Shown here: one piece after another, positions 33,134 to 44,355 of the stretch
Layout: the number at the start of each line of letters is the position of its first letter
Position numbering within the stretch: the first letter of the stretch is position 1
DNA from: Codonopsis lanceolata
Lineage: Eukaryota; Streptophyta; Magnoliopsida; Asterales; Campanulaceae
Assembly: GCA_013146195.2 (NCBI GenBank)
Contig: CM028379.1
Span: 60,089,693-60,153,692, forward strand
Length of the DNA stretch: 64,000 nt
Direction of reading: 5' to 3'
The notes under the pieces: generated by a model
The model's database searches: none
What the model saw: the letters and a program-made list of their open reading frames with translations, nothing else
Told to the model about the DNA's origin: nothing
Translations under genes and position numbers: made by a program

Positions 33134-36100
33134 ATGGGACAAGCTGACCGATGGGGTTTGGCGCCAACCGAAGCACCACTGTACATTCAAAGAGACGATC
33201 ACTGGAGACATTTTGACAATTCGGTGAACGCCATTTCATTCGGGTTCGTCGCTACCGCCATTCTCATCTCAATGTTTCTTGTCATGGCCATTTTTGAGAG
33301 GTTCCTCAGAACCACCGCCCCGCCATTGTCGCCGTCGGGAGGCCGGAATCATCGCGCTGACATTGAATCTCAAATGGGTTTCAATGGAAAGCTTTCTCAC
33401 TCTTCTCCCAGAGTGAGTAATCTCTTTCAATTAGTCCCCTTCTACACTGCCCATAATCTGTTCACGATAATGATTTCCTGCTTTATTTCCCCAATTGCTA
33501 AGTTTTGGGTGTAAATGTTTTTCAATTTTTTAAGAAATCAAAACATTTCCATTTTAAGTCATAGTAATCGACTTATTCATATTATTTTAATGAAAAAATA
33601 ATTAATTTTATCTTTAAAATATTTTATTTTACATGGGTTTTCTTTGGGGCAATCTGGATGATAGTTTTGGTTGCTGCAGGTTGTGATCATTGTTAGTCTG
33701 ACATAAAGCTAGTGGAGTATTGCTTTTCTGTATTTGTTTTTCTCTGTGTCTTTATTTGTACACACACATATACTCCATATTTCTTAATTATAGTATTAAT
33801 TGGCTTATGTTTCATTTAGAGCTGTTCTTGTCAGTTGAATGGATAATTATTCACTTTTCAGATTTCTTTATTTTACTTTTATGCTCATTTTCCTCGATCA
33901 TTTCTGAAATAATTTGATAAGGAAGTGCAACACCAGTTGGATTTATGGGTTAGCAAAATTCTTCCTTGAAAATGTTAGGTAAAAACTTGGGTTGGACGGT
34001 GTTACGGATAATTTTTGTAAGACGGATTCTTTTTATCCAACTCACCCTGCGTTGGTGGGTTAAGCTGCGAGAGAGTGGGGTTTTGTCTTGCGAATTACGG
34101 TTTTAAGGAGATCTACTCAAAATGTTATTCTTCATGGGGGTTTGAAGCTTTTGCAAAGTTTCTATCTTTCTTTTCAATATTGCCATGTTCATTTAGGCAG
34201 CTGAAGAATGTTTAATTTATTGTCAAAAGTGATGTTTGAGAGCTTGTATGGCCCTCTTTGCTTAGAAGACTGACCATGCTCCCCCTCTGCATATTTCTGT
34301 CTTGTTAATGTATGATCTATCATATCTGGGGCCTAGATAGTAGATAGATTGGCAGGATTTAATTTCCATTTCTACCAATAGCCCGGCGAAAGGGCATAGG
34401 ATTGCAGTAGGTAGTCTGCCTGATTGCCTGATTTCCTCACGGCCTAAATCACTACAAACGTGATTCTAAGAATATTTTGTGTAAGCAGAATGTCAACAAA
34501 AAAAAAAAATCAATTTATCATGCGGCTGATCCCAAAATTTATATACAGCTGAGTTACTTGAATTAAGTTCCAACAAATATTTAACTTTCTTGGGGGAAAC
34601 TTTAGCTTATCTCGGAATTTAATTTAGTAATTATGAATTTATGATGTTGTTGTCTTGTTGATACTAAACCCTTTTTTTCTTCTTGCACAAATGATATGTG
34701 AAATTTTGAGTAATGGGTTCCACTTGGTTTCTGCCCTAAATTTAGAATCTGATAATGAACAATGGACATCGTTTAAAAAGAATTGTTTAATTAATTCATT
34801 TATAAAAAAGAAAGAATAGCATTAATTAGCATTGCATTTTTTTCCTTTATTCTATTAACATGTGGATGCTCCCCCTTGTTTTTATGAATTATACTACATA
34901 TGCACTTTTCTTGAATATGATTATCTGAGACAATGGCCCATGTACCCTAGAAATTGCTAGCTGGTTTATCAGTCCCACTCTCCATTAAAGATTTGAGGGA
35001 CTTTATGTCTGCATGTAGCTCTTGCACATTTGGTAATTTTCCCAACAAATTCGACATTGTACCATTTGGTCCATCACTTCCAGTCTTTATGATGCCCCCA
35101 CACCATCGCATGGCCAGCATTTGGGGTTCGACTTCATGTCATGCCGTCGTCTACCTTACTTGGCTGGCAACTCTTAGTTTATTTTCTTCCTTCTGACTTT
35201 GACTAGTATATACCCAACTTGCCCACTAAACAAAACACATAAGGTGCTAATGTCGTTAAGTAGAAGTATTTATCTAGGTAGATTTTCAGATGATGTACTT
35301 CAAGTGGAATTTAGTTTGATAAGTTAATCCTAAAAACCAAATGTCATTTATCCAGAATACAGCTTGTGGCTGTAATTTCTAGTTTGATCATTTCTGTCAC
35401 AAGTCCTCATAGGATAGACTTCAGAATGAAGTGCAGATTTTATATCCAGAAACTGCCCCATGTGAAGTGAATCAGTGAATAAAGATATTCTTTATTTGAT
35501 GGGATGAAATAATGAAGACGAAGTTTTGTGCAACTGCATACACAATTTCAGTGTTTGTATTTATCTTTTTAAAATATGATTTGAACCATTTTATAAGAAT
35601 GAATGAGTCAAATAAATTTTGTTTGTTATCGTAACCGTGTGTATCGCCATCTGTAGTTGATTAAATAAATAGTGAAGATAATGCTAGTGTCAAAGTGGTG
35701 CCATGGGGTTAAATTAAAATAATGCGGATGATCCTAGAGTCGTCTACAATATTGGGTTTGATTGTATAGAAATGGGTAACAGTCAGCAATTAGGCCATTT
35801 TATATTACGAATCTTAGTTTCGTTTTACACTATTTCTTGAAGTTGGTTCTGCTAGGTTACAAGATTATTATAAGTACGTAGACCATTAATGGTTTAGGTG
35901 AACCAGAAATTATGTTTGCTTGTCTTGCTGATTTCATTTGTGTCATGTTACTTGTATAGCTAAGATTGTTTGAAAATAATGAACGCCAAATATAGTGTAA
36001 ATATGACTCTAGACAACAGCACAATGTCTTGGGTAAATATGAATTCTACGGACAGACCTTTTGCATTTGCCATGTAAGATTTCAGTTCGGTTCCAGCAGG

Positions 36101-36703
36101 TAACTTTATTGGAAATTAAGCTGACTAAACTTGATTCATTTAGCAGTCTGCTAAGTTTCAAGAGAAATAACTTAGACGCCTCTACCACTGTTCACAACGT
36201 TTATAGCAAGAGTAACCTTTTCCTGTTTCTGCTGCTGTTAGCACCCAACATCAGAAACACTGGATCGATACGACCGATTGTGTTGTGGAGAGTAAAACTT
36301 TTTAGAGTCATTTGGTGATGGGCCTCGAACGGAGGCTGTCTTTTATTATAATTTTCTCCTTTCTATGTGAAATAGGCATTCTTTCTAAAGCCTTTTCACT
36401 AAGATCTATGTTTAAAATTTCTTTCATTTTCGTTACCAAATGTATTTCACATTTTAACTTTCTATACCATCCTCTTAAAGTATATATGCACTTTCCCAGA
36501 TCGAACAGCTTCATCTTTATTTATTTTTATAGGTGCCAGCAAAAGCCCGAGAAGTTTCAGTACTTATGCCGGGAGAAGCCATTCCTACCTTCATTGCTCA
36601 GCCAGCTCCCGTGCCGTGCCCTCAAGAGCGGGTATTGTGGCCTTCCCATAACCATATTTCGTTCTCAAAGTTCACCCCAAACGTGAACTTGAGGTCAAGC
36701 TAA
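33134..36703 (+). CDS. Predicted single-pass membrane protein, two coding exons
   Basis: The only apparently intact host gene. Exon 1 is 33134-33412 (93 codons, ATG context AAAATGGGA). The intron is 33413-36532 (3,120 bp) with donor GTGAGTAA and acceptor TTATTTTTATAG. Exon 2 is 36533-36703 (56 codons plus TAA). Both exons are in phase 0, giving 149 residues. Residues 33-54 (AISFGFVATAILISMFLVMA) form one membrane segment; the N-terminus is soluble with TEAPLYIQRDDHW, and the C-terminal side has Pro/Ser-rich sequence, VSVLMPGEAIPTFIAQPAP and a PCPQERVLWPSH end. I recognise it as the type of small conserved plant membrane protein that is annotated as unknown; its function is not known to me. 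The splice model is inferred from sequence and from the continuity of the conserved C-terminal block. The intron contains no recognisable element ends. Confidence 0.8.
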
Positions 36704-37112
36704 AAAATTACAAACTCTCAACTCCATTCTAGCTCTATATAGTATATCAAGACTTAATTCGGAATAATGCTTTCGAGTTGGAAAAGTAAAAGAGAGACAT
36801 GTAAGCAATATTGAAGACCCCGAGCAACGATTTGAAGGGGTGGTTTCAGAATCTCGGCTCTGGCTGGCAATTGCCGTCCCAAGACCCAGGATATCCATTG
36901 GGTCTAACGTCAAAATCTACCAGATACTAGGTAATTAGTTGAATCTACATTTGAAGTAGTAATATAGATTGCCATCTCTTTTGTTCCCATAGGCTTATTG
37001 TATTTCTGTATATATTGGAGTATTATTTTCTGTGTTAATGTTGGGGTTAAATTGGGTATTTGAACAATCATAAAAATACCAGGGGGGGCCTTTCTCTCTT
37101 ATTGAGAATTTT
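36704..37112 (+). other. 3' UTR and downstream spacer of the 33134 gene
   Basis: Non-repetitive sequence after the stop. It includes several TTGTATTTCTGTATATATTGG-like T-rich signals near 36990-37040 that could serve polyadenylation. The actual cleavage site cannot be read. Confidence 0.4.
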
Positions 37113-38117
37113 GTAGGGGGAAATTTGGGCCGGTCCCTTCCTCAAACTTTTCAATCGCTACGGGTCCATCGTCTATCTTTAAAAAATGTACTTTTAAGGT
37201 TAAAAAAAAAACTACGATACCTTTAATAATCGAAAACGCGTTACTCATCACTCACTCGGTGCATTGTGATGTATTAATTTAAATTGCGTTAAATTTTGTA
37301 TAGCGATGCATCATTTTATGTATCGTGAAGTATCAATTTAAATTACTGAATACAATTTATGCATCATGCTTTAAAAATATTGTGATTCAAATTTATGAAA
37401 TTAGATATTCATTTACCTTCGTTTTAATATACAATCATCAAATAATTCAAATTTATATGGATATTTTATGCATCCTAAATCAAAATTGATGCATCACGAT
37501 TTATAATTGATGCATTATGATTTAAAATTTATGCATCAAGATTCAAGGTGACAACGAAAAAAATAATTATATTTAGACATTTCATCAAATATTTTATATG
37601 CGTAGAATCACAAAATACAAAAGTTAATCTATTTTGAATCACAGACACAATGATTAAAAGAAAAACAACAACACCAACATGATATGAATAAGTAAAAGGG
37701 TGGAAAGTTAGGTTGACGAAGAAACAGTTATGTAGTAACTACATTTCTTTTTCACTACCTAACTCCTCACACTTTCTACTTCATACTTTTTTGGGTAAAC
37801 GAATTCAACGAATAGGAAGAAGAATAAATTTACGATTGAAACCAACGATGCCTTGGGAAGTGTCACACACGTTATGATGCCCGAATCGAAACTATCGATG
37901 CCCAAATCGATGTTGAATCGAAACCATCGATGCCGAATCGAATCCAATGATGACGCATCGAAAGAAAATATTCGTGAGCAGGAGCCCATTCTAAGCCAGA
38001 TGCCTTGCACGATTACACCCTCAAACCTAGTTGTGATTCAACAAGAAAGATGCTTGAATTGTAAGCATCGTAAGTTCCGATGCTCGTGTCGTAAGTTTCG
38101 ACGCTCAAACTCAGTTG
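37113..38117. mobile_element. Small TIR-like element, right end lost
   Basis: The left end GGGGGAAATTTGGGCCGGTCCC, then TTTTCAATCGCTACGG and ACTACGATACCTTTAAT, defines the family; the same string set occurs at 44380-44400 and, reversed, at 46950-47055. Downstream are dozens of GATGCATC, CGATGCC and ATGCATC words (37260-37540 and 37870-38100). No transposase is present. It stops at an Athila-like LTR at 38118. Confidence 0.5.
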
Positions 38118-39560
38118 CAAATAAATAAAGTTTAAGCGATAAACTAAAAAAAAGAATTAACCTAGGGGGTTTGTTTTGAAAAATAATTAAAACTAATTAC
38201 TGGCAAATTAAACTAATTTAGAAAAGATTTGAATTGTGCAGAGATCACGTAATTACCAAAGATTGATTATATAGTGGAAAGTTTAGAAATTAGGATTTTT
38301 TTTTAATTAATACTTTTTTTTTCCACCTCTTAAGGGGGGCATGGGAAGGGATCGAACCTGAGACCTCACACTTTGTGAAGCCACATGCCTACCACTGGGC
38401 CACCCCCTTAGGGGCAAGAATTAGGATTCATTTGTATCTCTTCTAATATTCATATATCTTATGTATCAATCAATTAAGGGTTCGATCACTTATGTAAAGA
38501 TTGGTACGTATTGGTCACGGCTTGCAATACTTAGCACCCCACTTTGGCTATGCTTTCTTGATCCGTCCACATAGCAATTAAAGATCCATTAAGCACACTA
38601 AGTACACACGCGAACTTAGATCTACACCTTAGCCTGATCAGGAAATCAAAGAGATCTATTTATTACTTAGGTTGGCCAGTGTATGACTTATACATATGAT
38701 CGTACAGATCATCATACCCAAGAGCCTACACTTCCACAAACGCAGTCATTATGCGAGAGTTTTGGTGAAAGACCGAAGATAATCTAAGTAATAAATGATA
38801 GTTGATTGAATATAATTATGTGCTAGAACATAAGATTTGATACAAGTTACCTCCAATTCCTAGTTGATGGTGATAGTTCACCATGATTGATGAACAAACA
38901 AAGGCAAATGTTGAATTCATAATCAATCTTCAATAAAACCAAGTAATTGTATTTTTCTAACCCAATAGGGGTTGAAAACCTATACAAAACGGAAGTAAAA
39001 CGTGATATCAAACCTAAACTACTAAGGTTGTATTTATAGTAGGTTTACACAATTAGAGAAATTACAAAAATGGATTTTGCTGAAAACGTGGTTAGGCGGT
39101 ACCTTCAGGAATAGGCGATCACTTAATGATTCTTCACTTGAAGTGTAATACTGGAATCTAGGCGAGGGACTAGAGGTCAGAGTAGGCGAGCGCCTAACGA
39201 TTCTTATCTGGAAGCTTTCTATTGGAAACAAGGTGGTAGCCTAAGCATTGGGACTAGGCGAGTGCCTAGTCAATCTTCAAAAATGATTTGGTACTGGATT
39301 CTAGGTGGTGGCCTAGACATCGGGGCTAGGTGAGCGCCTAGTCCCTTTTCTGACTTTTGCTGCTTCATCTTTCAACATCTTGCACTTTGGCCCTGGAGTC
39401 TTCAATTGCATGGAAAATGCCTCCAATTTTTCCATATCTTCAACTAAATCCTGAAACTAAATAAAGCACTATAAACCCATATTAGTAGTCTAAAACTCAT
39501 GGAAAACACAATTTAAGTAGGAATATGTGTCAGATAGATGCGTATAAAATACATTCATCA
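38118..39560 (-). repeat. 3' LTR of a deleted Athila-like element, left end lost
   Basis: Homologous to 42027-43116. It ends at 39560 with ATACATTCATCA, so the minus-strand LTR start is TGATGAATGTAT, like the copy 2 LTR start (TGATCGATGTAT). A minus-strand CTATAAATACAACC promoter box lies at about 39027-39040. A SINE has inserted at 38298-38418. GC-rich TAGGCGAGCGCCTA-type palindromes fill 39095-39345. Its left end is missing at the junction with the small TIR-like element. Confidence 0.75.
38298..38418 (-). mobile_element. tRNA-derived SINE
   Basis: A 121-bp insertion in the LTR. On the minus strand it carries the two RNA polymerase III promoter boxes of a tRNA: box A TGGCCCAGTGG (38392-38402) and box B GGTTCGATCCC (38348-38358), and ends in an A-rich tail. 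It is flanked by AATTAGGATT on both sides (38288-38297 and 38419-38428). The sister LTR at about 42190 has a single uninterrupted GGGAATTAGGATTCA. It is too degenerate downstream of box B to be a tRNA gene. Confidence 0.88.
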
Positions 39561-40742
39561 AATATCCCAAAATTTAGACTTTGCTCGTCCACGAAGAAAC
39601 AAATAAATACAAAAACACTAAATAAATAAATAAATAATGCAAGAAAGAAATTTTTTTTCGAGGGTGACACTATTTACACTCCTCTAGAAACCCACAAACT
39701 CAAGGAGACTCAAAAAGTGACTTGACTATGCAGATAAATACAAAAACAATAAAACTAAACTAATAAACCAAAACATAAAATAAAATCTTTTTTTGGTTTA
39801 TTCTCAAGTCAAGATAGCACGGAAATCAAAACGTTCCTAAAATGATGCTTTACAAATGTGTAAGGACTACTTCCATTACCAGATGGGTTCACTCAATCAT
39901 TCAAATAGTACTATGATTTTTCAATTGTGTGAATGCCCACTCATTGAGTATCTCCTAACTTAAACAGTTTAATCGAGCGAATTAAGCACAACATCCATTC
40001 TCAATTTCTTTATAAAAATATATGCATAATAGAATAAGGAATCTACCATCTATGCCCGGTCATTTTACCAAAAAGAGAACACTAAGGAATAAAAAATGCT
40101 TATACATCCATCCCATGCACTTTCTATGTATGAATACAATGCTTTTATCTCCCAGTTACTTGCAATAACTAAGATTATGCTAGTTGAGCTTTTATCAAGA
40201 AGTGTATATATATGAAGCATGAATCAATTAAACATGTATCATAATTTCAAGAAAGATATAACATGATAAAGTAGCACTAGATCAGTAAGACTTCATTAAG
40301 CTTGAAATATAAGGCCAAGGGTTAAGGGGGTTATGAAACGAAGGAAAGAAATTCAAAGCGAGAGAGAACACAACTACCTCAAATCCCATTAACTTCTATT
40401 GCAAGGATACATGCATTAGGCTAAGATCTGAACAGACAACAACTTGAGGATATTTCCCCCAAACTTGCTATTTATTATCCATTCACTAAAGATGAGTGAT
40501 CCACTTTGCTTTCCTTTTCTTTTTGGATATGTCTTCATTTGAATTCTCTTGCACCCCTGTTTCTTTTACTTTCATCTTTTCTTTCCTTCATTTTTTTTGA
40601 TAACGGAGAATACAACGAAGAAGATGAAACTGTAGGGGGATCTTTTGCACTGATGATTCCATGCAGTATCAATTCCCAACCCACGTCCTACTCTCTCGAA
40701 GGGTAGGCAAAAGTGTATGTAAGCTTTAAGGGTTAATTTAAT
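39561..40742 (-). other. 3' internal region of the deleted Athila-like element
   Basis: Non-coding. Next to the LTR the minus strand reads TTTTGGGATATT, a weak polypurine tract. The CAAGTTTGGGGGAAATA run at about 40451-40467 matches the post-pol run in copy 1. No env-like frame was seen. Confidence 0.5.
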
Positions 40743-41897
40743 ATGGCTGGGGTATTACATAGACCAAAAGCCATTCTTTTATATGCAAACGTGATGTGAA
40801 TTCTAAGCCCCGAATACTCAAGTTGGCGGAAACAACTTGAATGGCTTGAATCACCAACGAAGAACAACCCAAAACAGCAACAAGTTGGCTGAAAATTCCC
40901 CTAAATACTCCAAAAACGAAAATAAAAATAAACTAAAAGGATAGGCGGACTCACCGGTTAGACTTCACTCATCTAACGTAAAGAATTCCGACGTCACAAC
41001 TAATCTAGGCTTCACTCACCTTTGATTGAATTGAAACGATTTTAAGAAAGAACAAAACTAGTTCTTTGCAAAGTTTTCACTCCCAAAATCTGATCTCATT
41101 TATTCAATGAAAAGGATGCCTTTAAATAGGCTACAAGTTTACCCTAATTCTACTTACTAAAATTAAAGACTTCTTAGTCAACTAGGAAAGTAAATAACAT
41201 AAGGAAACTTATTCTAAAAGGAAACAAAATATCCTAGATATTGAATCCCTAACTAATTAGGAAGGAAATAAAGCTAAATAAATAATTAAAACTATAACTA
41301 AAAACCCCTTAAAATACAAAAAACGAGATTTAATAATTTTAAACCTAAACTTGGTGAATCCTTGAGCCCCTAGGATTGTTGGTGCCGCCCTAGTTGGAGC
41401 CCAAACAAGGCTGCCCTCTTGACCTCATTCAAGCGTGCCATTTCTTGAGCCCAAAATGTATTCCATGCAATTTTCCATTCCACCCACGGGCTGTCCCAAA
41501 TAGTTGCCTCCTTTTGACTTACTACCCATTTGGAACGTTCACTTCCCCAACCCGTATCAAAACGTACCAAAGGGGCACATAAATGTAATCTTTTCCTGAT
41601 CCTCGGGTGCTATGGGAATTTGGTTATATCCTGAAAATCTATCGAGGAAACAGTAATAATCATAACCTGCTAGTCTTTCTAGAATTTGATCAATAAAAGG
41701 TAAAGGAAAGTGATCTTTTCTAGTGGCGGCATTGAGTTTCATCAAGTCAATACACATCCAATACCCAGTAATGGTTCTAGTAGGCACTAACTTATCTTTG
41801 TCGTTCTTAACTACGGTGATACCTGATTTCTTGGGGACTACCTGAACTGGGCTTACCCACTTACTATCAGAAATATGGTAAATAATACCGGCATCTA
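40743..41897 (-). pseudogene. Athila-like RT fragment split by a solo LTR
   Basis: Two pieces of one RT gene. 41565-41890 encodes the part from LDAGII-type sequence through GITVVKNDKDKLVPTRTITGYWMCIDLMKLN to EKITFMCPFGT, with some substitutions and GYDYYCFLDRFSGYNQI. 40743-40791 continues with FAYKRMAFGLCNTPA. The solo LTR at 40792-41559 lies between. On the 5' side the RT runs directly into leader sequence at about 41898, so gag, protease and the first part of RT are deleted. The catalytic aspartate box and everything after it are also missing. Confidence 0.82.
40792..41559. mobile_element. Solo LTR with 5-bp target-site duplication
   Basis: A 768-bp block starting TGATGTGAAT and ending CCGTATCA (TGAT..ATCA inverted ends). 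It is flanked by AAACG on both sides (40787-40791 and 41560-41564). It interrupts the RT frame exactly: the coding sequence is continuous when the block plus one AAACG is ignored. There is no internal coding region or primer binding site, so it is the product of LTR-LTR recombination. The family was not identified; open frames inside it are not believed. Confidence 0.92.
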
Positions 41898-41914
41898 GCC
41901 TAATTGTTATTTTC

Positions 41915-41932
41915 TCCCCGGCAACAACGCCA
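41915..41932 (-). promoter_or_regulatory. Primer binding site of the deleted Athila-like element
   Basis: Minus-strand TGGCGTTGTTGCCGGGGA, two changes from the tRNA-Asp-type site of copies 1 and 2. It is six bases from the LTR edge. Confidence 0.75.
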
Positions 41933-41938
41933 AAAACT

Positions 41939-43116
41939 TTATGTATGTTTATTTAACCTTGCAAGTGCACGAGTCAACAGAAGTATAGTTGTACGGGAGC
42001 AGAGGTTGAACCACAGGGAGATAGTACAAATAAATAAAGTTTTAGCGGTAAAATAAAAAACAATTAACATCGGGGGTTTGCTTTGAAAAATAATTAAAAC
42101 TAATTACTGGCGAGTTAAACTAATTTAGAAAAGATTTGAATTGTGCAATGATCACATAATTACCGAAGATTGATTATATGGTGGAAAGTCTGGGAATTAG
42201 GATTCACTCATATCTCTTCTTATGTTCATATATCTTATGTATCAATCAATTAACGGTTCGTTCACTTATGTACAGATTCGTTCGCATTGGTCACAGTTTG
42301 CAATACTTAGTACCTTGTTTTGGCTATGCTTTCTTGATTTGTCCACATAGCAATTAAAGGTCTATTAAGCACATTAAGAACACACGCGAATCTAGATCTA
42401 CACTTAAGCCCGATCAAGAAATCAGATAGATCTATTTATTACTTAGGTTGGCCAGTGTATAACTTATGCCTATGATCGTGCAAATCATCATACCCAAAAG
42501 TCTATACTTCCACAAACGCAGCCATTATGCGAGAGTTTCGGTGAAAGACCGAAGATAATTTAACTATTTAAGTAATAAACGATAATTGATTGAATATAAT
42601 TATGTATTAAAACATAAGATTTTATACAAGTTACCTCAAATTCCTATATTGATGGTGTTAGTTCATCACTATTGATGAACACACAAAGGCAGATGTTAAA
42701 TTCATAATCAATCTTCAATAAAACAAAGTAATTGTATTTTTCTACCCCAAGAGGGGTTGAAAACTTATACAAAATGGAAGTAAAACGTTATAGCAAACCT
42801 AATCTACTAGGGTTGTATTTATACTAGGTTTACACAATTAGAGAAATTACAAAAATGGGCTTTGCTGAAAACGGGGTTAGACGGTCGCTTGGCCTTCGGG
42901 ACTAGGCGATCGCTTAATGATTCTTCACTTGATGTATAATACTGGAATCTAGGCGAGAGCCTAGAGGTCAGAATAGGCGAGCGTGTAACGATTCTTCTCC
43001 GGAAGCTTGCTGCTAGAAACAAGGCGGTAGCCTAAGCATCGGGACTAGGCGAGCGCCTAGTTAATCTTTTAAAATGCCTTGATATTGGATTCTAGGCGGT
43101 GGCCTAGACATCGGGG
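41939..43116 (-). repeat. 5' LTR of the deleted Athila-like element, right end lost
   Basis: Begins TTATGTATGTTTATTTAAC, a decayed TGATGAATG edge, and is similar to 38118-39323 (without the SINE) up to GGCCTAGACATCGGGG at 43116. The promoter end of the LTR is missing: another element starts there. TAGGCGAGCGCCTAG palindromes recur at 42890-43110. Confidence 0.75.
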
Positions 43117-44350
43117 ACGCATATTGGAGGGAAAAGAAAAATGTCCGATTTGGGAGATGGGGAGATATGGACTGAAGTAGATGAGAGGGCACTTTCGGAA
43201 AAAAATAACAAAAAATGACATATGCGGTTGAAAACAAAAAGGGAGCACTACAGAATGAAAACATTGGGCATCAAAATACACAATTAAAAATTTGTCAAAA
43301 TTTGGGCATCCAAATTCAAAAAGCCATTGCCCAATTTGGGCATCGAAATGAAAACATTGGGCATCGAAATGTACAATTGAAATCTGTCAAAATTTGGGCG
43401 TCGAAATTCAAAAAGCCACTGTCCAATTTCGGCATCAGAATGAAAATAGTGGACATCAAAATGCACAACTGAACACTACCACCAAATATCAGTATAGTTG
43501 GGCACCGTAATAGACAAAATTGGCGTCAAAATAAATAAATTAAACAATGCCACCAAATATCAACAAGGATGGGCATTGAAATTAACAAAATTGAACACTG
43601 CCACCAAATATCAACATAATTGGGCATCGTAATGGGCAAAATTGGTATCGGAATGAATAAATTAAACATTACCACAAAAAATCAACAAAGTTGGGCATCG
43701 AAATGGAAAAAATTGAACATTGCCACCAAATATCAATATAGTTGTGCATCGTAATGGACAAAATTTATGTCGGAATTAATAATTAAACACTACCACCAAA
43801 TATCAACAAAGATGGGCATCGAAATGGATAAATTTGGCGCCATAATGAATAAATTAAACGCTGTCTCTAAATCTGTGCAAAAATTGTGCATCAGAAAACT
43901 TCGGAAGCCTAAAACAGTGTTTAAACATCGTTTTTTGGCCTTAAAACAAAGACTTTACTGGGGTAAACCCTAATGTGTCTTGTAGAACTTTGTCGAGAGC
44001 TTCGATTTGATATATGGTGGGTTCTGTGGTTCATTCGAGATCAAAAGTTATGGAGAAAATGGTCGGAGAAGATGAAAAGAGGTCAGCAATGGAGAAAAGT
44101 GAGATGGAGACGAAGCTGTATGAAGAAGAGAAAGAGATTGTGACAGCGAGAAGAGAAAGAGAGTGTGACAACGAGAAGAGAAAGAAGTAGCAGGAGGAAG
44201 AAGAGAGAAAACTCTGTTAATGAGAGATGATGATATATGCTTGGGTATTTTGTGAAAAAATTAACGAAAATGAACTTTAGAGGTTTTTAAAAAATAAGGT
44301 ATCTGAGCGGTTATAATTTCACCAAATGGTACCGACCCACAATTATTTCT
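43117..44350. mobile_element. Small TIR-like element with GGGCATCGAAATG tandem repeats
   Basis: From 43255 to 43870 diverged tandem units of about 55-85 bp carry GGGCATCGAAATG and CCACCAAATATCAACA. The right end (about 44270-44350), reversed, gives AATTGTGGGTCGGTACCATTT with TATAACCGCTCAGATACC, a match to the family ends at 46063 and 47752. No transposase. A GA-rich stretch lies at 44040-44215. Confidence 0.45.
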
Positions 44351-44355
44351 AAATA

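Noticed and set aside
34954..35196. 80-codon frame in the large intron as an extra exon
   Set aside because: No coding character and no matching splice sites. Joining 33412 to 36533 already gives a coherent protein in phase 0.
38340..38416. A tRNA gene on the minus strand
   Set aside because: Box A and box B are good, but no cloverleaf can be completed, an A-rich tail follows and a 10-bp target duplication flanks it; it is a SINE.
41370..41570. 66-codon minus-strand frame as a host gene
   Set aside because: It lies inside the solo LTR and crosses its border into the RT fragment.
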